Shown here one piece after another: positions 22,227 to 24,714 of a stretch of 24,714 bases of DNA. A model generated the notes under the pieces. The model saw only the letters and a list, made by a program, of their open reading frames with translations, was not told the DNA's origin and ran no database searches. Each line of letters begins with the position of its first letter. The first letter of the stretch is position 1. Made by a program: the position numbers and the translations under genes. This stretch comes from Coriobacteriia bacterium. Its GTDB lineage: Bacteria > Actinomycetota > Coriobacteriia > WRKU01. The DNA lies in contig WRDL01000005.1 of assembly GCA_009784095.1 (NCBI GenBank), forward strand, positions 1 to 24,714, in the 5' to 3' direction.

Positions 22227-22408
22227 TGACTGATGAATATCAGTATCGATACGGCGTGAGTCAGCCCGAACGTACTCACGAGCGTTTCGTTGACGGATCA
22301 GTTTATTACGTCTGGTGTACTAATAATGGTATCTAAGTGAGATCCCGCCTTCCTGCATCTCACAGATACGAGTGGAGCCACCTCTAGGTGGCTCCGTTCT
22401 GTTCTCTT
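22227..22408 (+). ncRNA. Candidate structured small RNA, about 180 nt
   Basis: The stretch from 22117 to 22463 has no credible reading frame but carries a full transcription unit. Predicted hairpins in order: CTGAT-GAAT-ATCAG (22230-22243); CGTGAGT/ACTCACG (22255-22261/22274-22280) with loop CAGCCCGAACGT; GTATCT and GTGAGAT pairing with ATCTCAC and AGATAC (22329-22369) around the C-rich loop CCCGCCTTCCTGC; then the terminator. Two stems expose C-rich loops, a shape known from small RNAs that pair with G-rich ribosome sites. I do not recognise 6S RNA, tmRNA, RNase P, SRP RNA or a riboswitch. The nearest plus-strand gene is ligA, over 900 bases away. Confidence 0.6.
22374..22408 (+). terminator. 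Intrinsic terminator of the small RNA
   Basis: GGAGCCACC (22374-22382), loop TCTA and GGTGGCTCC (22387-22395) form a perfect 9-bp stem, followed by the T-rich GTTCTGTTCTCTT. No T-run exists on the minus-strand side, so it serves plus-strand transcription only. Confidence 0.85.
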
Positions 22409-22435
22409 GATGAGTTGAGTCGTTCGCCAGCGTTT

Positions 22436-22467
22436 TGGGACAAAAGGAACCGACCCTACTGTCTCAT
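22436..22467. repeat. Single REP arm at the 3' end of the minus-strand gene
   Basis: This 32-base arm matches the outer arms of the other copies (reading minus: ATGAGACAGTAGGGTCGG...TGTCCCA). No partner arm lies nearby. Its TGA at 22466-22464 is the stop codon of the adjoining gene. Confidence 0.9.
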
Positions 22468-23264
22468 TCCTCTGTCTCGACGACCTCTTCGACGATCACT
22501 TCCTCGTCCACCTCAGGTTCCTCTTCGACTTCATAGATCACCTGATCCTTGCGGTCCTTGATGATCCAGTACCACAGGCTCAACAACCCGAAGAGCAGAC
22601 ACAGGACCACGAGCGGCCACCAACAACACTGCCCGTGAGTCGGTTCTTGAGCAGCATCAGCGGCGGTCTCACCCTCGGTATAGACCAATCCTTGCTCGCC
22701 GAAGACGAACGTCATCGAAGTGGGTGCCCCACTCCTCGACATATCGACAAAGACCGACGCGACCAACAGGTCGGTCGAGAAGTCCGAGTTCACATTGATC
22801 GGTGTCGGAGAGATGCAGGTCATCCCATCCGGGATCGTCGCGCCCGGTTGCACATTGGTGACTCCGGTCTGCGCCACGAGCGGAACGACCGCGGTGACGG
22901 TGCCATCGATGTTGGTCGTGAAGTGCGTACCGCCCTCGACTTTGACCTCGGCGATGCGACCGTTGGTCAGATTGACCGTCAATTGATCACCGCTTTGCAC
23001 GTACTTTGCCGGCCACCACTCCAGACCATCGGATTCCTGCACGTCGGCGGGACGAGCACCCTGCTCGAGCTTGAGCTGAACGCTGGTAGGAAGTGATGCG
23101 CCCTGACGCGCGAAAACGCGATAGAGCAGATAATCACCGGTCGGCTCCTGCATCGCAATGACCATAACGAGGTCTTTATCCTCGTTGGACAGCGCGCCTG
23201 CTCCCAGTGGAACGCATCCATAAACCAACAATATGATGATAAGTAAGGATATAAGTTTTCGCAT
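22464..23264 (-). CDS. Hypothetical exported protein anchored by a C-terminal span
   Basis: I do not recognise a family. The 266 residues begin with a signal peptide (MRKLISLLIIILLVYGCVPL). A Cys follows the hydrophobic run and could be a lipobox (VYGC), though the anchor would be redundant. An extracellular domain of about 190 residues, rich in beta-type sequence, comes next. Then CCWWPLVVLCLLFGLLSLW forms a membrane span near 215-237, and a very acidic cytoplasmic tail ends the protein. ATG 23264 follows AGGG by five bases. The TGA stop lies within a repeat arm, so the acidic C-terminus may have been cut or set by the insertion. It diverges from ligA. Confidence 0.75.
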   Translation of the reverse strand: MRKLISLLIIILLVYGCVPLGAGALSNEDKDLVMVIAMQEPTGDYLLYRVFARQGASLPTSVQLKLEQGARPADVQESDGLEWWPAKYVQSGDQLTVNLTNGRIAEVKVEGGTHFTTNIDGTVTAVVPLVAQTGVTNVQPGATIPDGMTCISPTPINVNSDFSTDLLVASVFVDMSRSGAPTSMTFVFGEQGLVYTEGETAADAAQEPTHGQCCWWPLVVLCLLFGLLSLWYWIIKDRKDQVIYEVEEEPEVDEEVIVEEVVETEE

Positions 23265-23333
23265 AGCCACCCTAACACGTATACTGTATAGCGGTCATGA
23301 CGTTTTTCATTATAGAACAGATAAGGTTGTCGT

Positions 23334-24714
23334 GTGAACGAAAGCATTTCTGACCGCATTCGCGCGTTACGCGAGCAGCTCAACTACCATGCGCATCTCT
23401 ACTATATCGACGATGCTCCCCAGATCAGCGACGAGGCGTATGATTCGCTCATGCGCGAGTTGGCCGATCTTGAAGCGGCACATCCCGAGCTGGTCACGGC
23501 CGATTCCCCGACCCAGCGCATCGGTGCGGCTCCCTTGGCGACTTTTGAGCCGGTCGAGCATACGGCACGGATGTATTCACTTGACAATGCAATGGATACT
23601 GCTGAGCTTGACGCCTGGATCGATCGTATCGAAGACACGATCGGGGAGACCACGTTCATAGCTGAGCTCAAGATCGACGGTTCGTCGATCGCCCTTACCT
23701 ATGAGAGGGGAGTTCTGACGCGCGCGGCGACACGCGGGGACGGACGAGTGGGAGAGGACATTCTAGCTAATGTACGCACTATCAAGGATGTTCCGCAGAT
23801 AATTCAAGACCGCACGCTGAGCGAGCTTGAGCGCTTCGAGGTGCGCGGCGAGGTCTACTTTCCCAAGAAAGCGTTCGAGAAACTCAACGAGATACAGGAG
23901 CGCGAGAGCCAGAAGGTCTTTGCCAATCCGCGCAACGCCGCTGCCGGCTCACTGCGTCAGAAAGATCCACGCATCACCGCCTCGCGTGGACTTGCCACCT
24001 TCATCTATGCGCGCGCTGACGATCCCGACGTTGTGCTGCCCGTGACCGATCAGTTCGATCTCTTAGGGTTGCTCAAACGCGCCGGATTCGCGACCAATCC
24101 CGATGTCGCGCGCTGCAAAAGTCGCGAAGAGATCCATGCGTTCTGCAAGGCGGCGATCGAGCGCCGGTTCGATCTACCCTACGAGATCGATGGGGTCGTC
24201 GTCAAGGTCGACTTGTTCGTCGAGCAGGACCGACTCGGCTATACCGCCAAAGCCCCGCGTTGGGCGATCGCGTTCAAATTCCCGCCTGAGGAGAAGACCA
24301 CCGTGCTACGCGACATCACCATCCAAGTGGGACGGACCGGCGTACTCACCCCGGTCGCCATTTTCGATCCGGTGCTGGTCGCCGGCTCGACGATCGCGCG
24401 CGCCACGCTGCATAATGCCGAAGAGATCGCGCGCAAGGACCTCATGATCGGTGACACCGTCATCGTGCGCAAAGCCGGCGATGTCATCCCCGAGGTGGTC
24501 GCCCCGCTGGCCGAGCTACGCGATGGGACCGAGCGTGCGTTCGCGATGCCTGATACCTGTCCGAGCTGTGGGAGTCCTGTCCTGCGCGAGGAGGGCGAGG
24601 TGGCACTGCACTGTATCAACGCGTTGTGCCCGGCACAGCTGCAGGTCCGGCTCCAGCATTGGGTCTCGCGCGGGGCGGCTGATATCCAAGGACTCGGGCG
24701 CGAGACGATCGCAC
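23334..24714 (+). CDS. ligA: NAD-dependent DNA ligase LigA, cut by the window end
   Basis: It seals nicks in DNA during replication and repair using NAD. The frame is open from GTG 23334 to the window end, 460 codons of a protein usually near 670 residues. Domain Ia (YYIDDAPQISDEAYD), adenylation motif AELKIDG with the catalytic lysine, GDGRVGEDI, NPRNAAAGSLRQ and EIDGVVVKV are present. The OB domain (FKFPPEEKTT, VGRTGVLTPVA) and the zinc finger (CPSCG...HCINALCPAQ) follow, and the helix-hairpin-helix region has just begun. The BRCT end is outside. AAGG precedes the GTG. Another GTG two bases earlier is followed at once by TGA. No frameshift is seen. Confidence 0.96.
   Translation, partial: MNESISDRIRALREQLNYHAHLYYIDDAPQISDEAYDSLMRELADLEAAHPELVTADSPTQRIGAAPLATFEPVEHTARMYSLDNAMDTAELDAWIDRIEDTIGETTFIAELKIDGSSIALTYERGVLTRAATRGDGRVGEDILANVRTIKDVPQIIQDRTLSELERFEVRGEVYFPKKAFEKLNEIQERESQKVFANPRNAAAGSLRQKDPRITASRGLATFIYARADDPDVVLPVTDQFDLLGLLKRAGFATNPDVARCKSREEIHAFCKAAIERRFDLPYEIDGVVVKVDLFVEQDRLGYTAKAPRWAIAFKFPPEEKTTVLRDITIQVGRTGVLTPVAIFDPVLVAGSTIARATLHNAEEIARKDLMIGDTVIVRKAGDVIPEVVAPLAELRDGTERAFAMPDTCPSCGSPVLREEGEVALHCINALCPAQLQVRLQHWVSRGAADIQGLGRETIA

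Noticed and set aside
22227..22408. Riboswitch or 6S RNA
   Set aside because: No plus-strand gene follows within 900 bases, no known aptamer core is recognisable, and the 5' and 3' ends do not pair into the long closing stem of 6S RNA.

Overview
The window looks like bacterial chromosome from a moderately GC-rich, probably anaerobic Actinomycetota-type organism, perhaps a Coriobacteriia relative. That placement is inference. It rests on the tRNA-tuf-rpmG-trnW-secE-nusG-rplK-rplA layout, a phosphoglycerate-mutase-family enzyme beside thrC where a homoserine kinase would be expected, a CBS-domain family II pyrophosphatase, and anaerobe-style methionine/C1 enzymes. No plasmid, phage or complete transposon genes are present.

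Layout. 1-142: the 3' end of a tRNA, a bidirectional terminator and tRNA-Thr(TGT). 209-2047: a small membrane protein of unknown function, divergent from alaA. 2217-6846: the translation block tRNA-Tyr, tRNA-Thr(GGT), tRNA-Met, tuf, rpmG, tRNA-Trp, secE, nusG, rplK, rplA. 6908-14190: genes with a phosphate theme, namely a CBS-regulated pyrophosphatase, a PAP2 phosphatase, a convergent PhoR/PhoB-like two-component pair, and the divergent pstSCAB transporter, with Pho-box-like repeats in the shared promoter region. 14195-16959: threonine synthase, divergent from an ApgM-family enzyme that is the likely homoserine kinase. 16971-22116: a small membrane protein, a MetH without a reactivation domain, a MetF with a MetV-like cysteine motif, and a dihydrolipoamide dehydrogenase homologue. 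22117-22463: no gene, but a strong candidate small RNA with its own promoter and terminator. 22464-23264: an envelope protein of unknown function on the minus strand. 23334-end: the first 460 codons of ligA.

The most striking signal is a family of palindromic repeats built from a 32-base arm of the type GTGAGACAGTAGGGTCGG...TGTCCCA. It occurs between convergent genes (8870-9010), as a single arm at a gene end (22436-22467), as a degenerate remnant (20608-20625), and twice as complete palindromes inside coding sequence. The coding copies are in metF (75 bases, 25 codons) and the lpdA homologue (66 bases, 22 codons). Both are read in the same frame without a stop, so both proteins gain a nearly identical extra peptide. 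In two other genes the stop codon lies inside the repeat. This resembles REP/BIME elements in form and Rickettsia palindromic elements in its in-frame insertion into proteins.

Other points of interest are a duplicated tRNA-Trp 3' end (28-base direct repeat) that looks like an integration scar between trnW and secE, an L11 protein with a 49-residue acidic tail, and a minimal PhoR-like kinase with no sensor domain.
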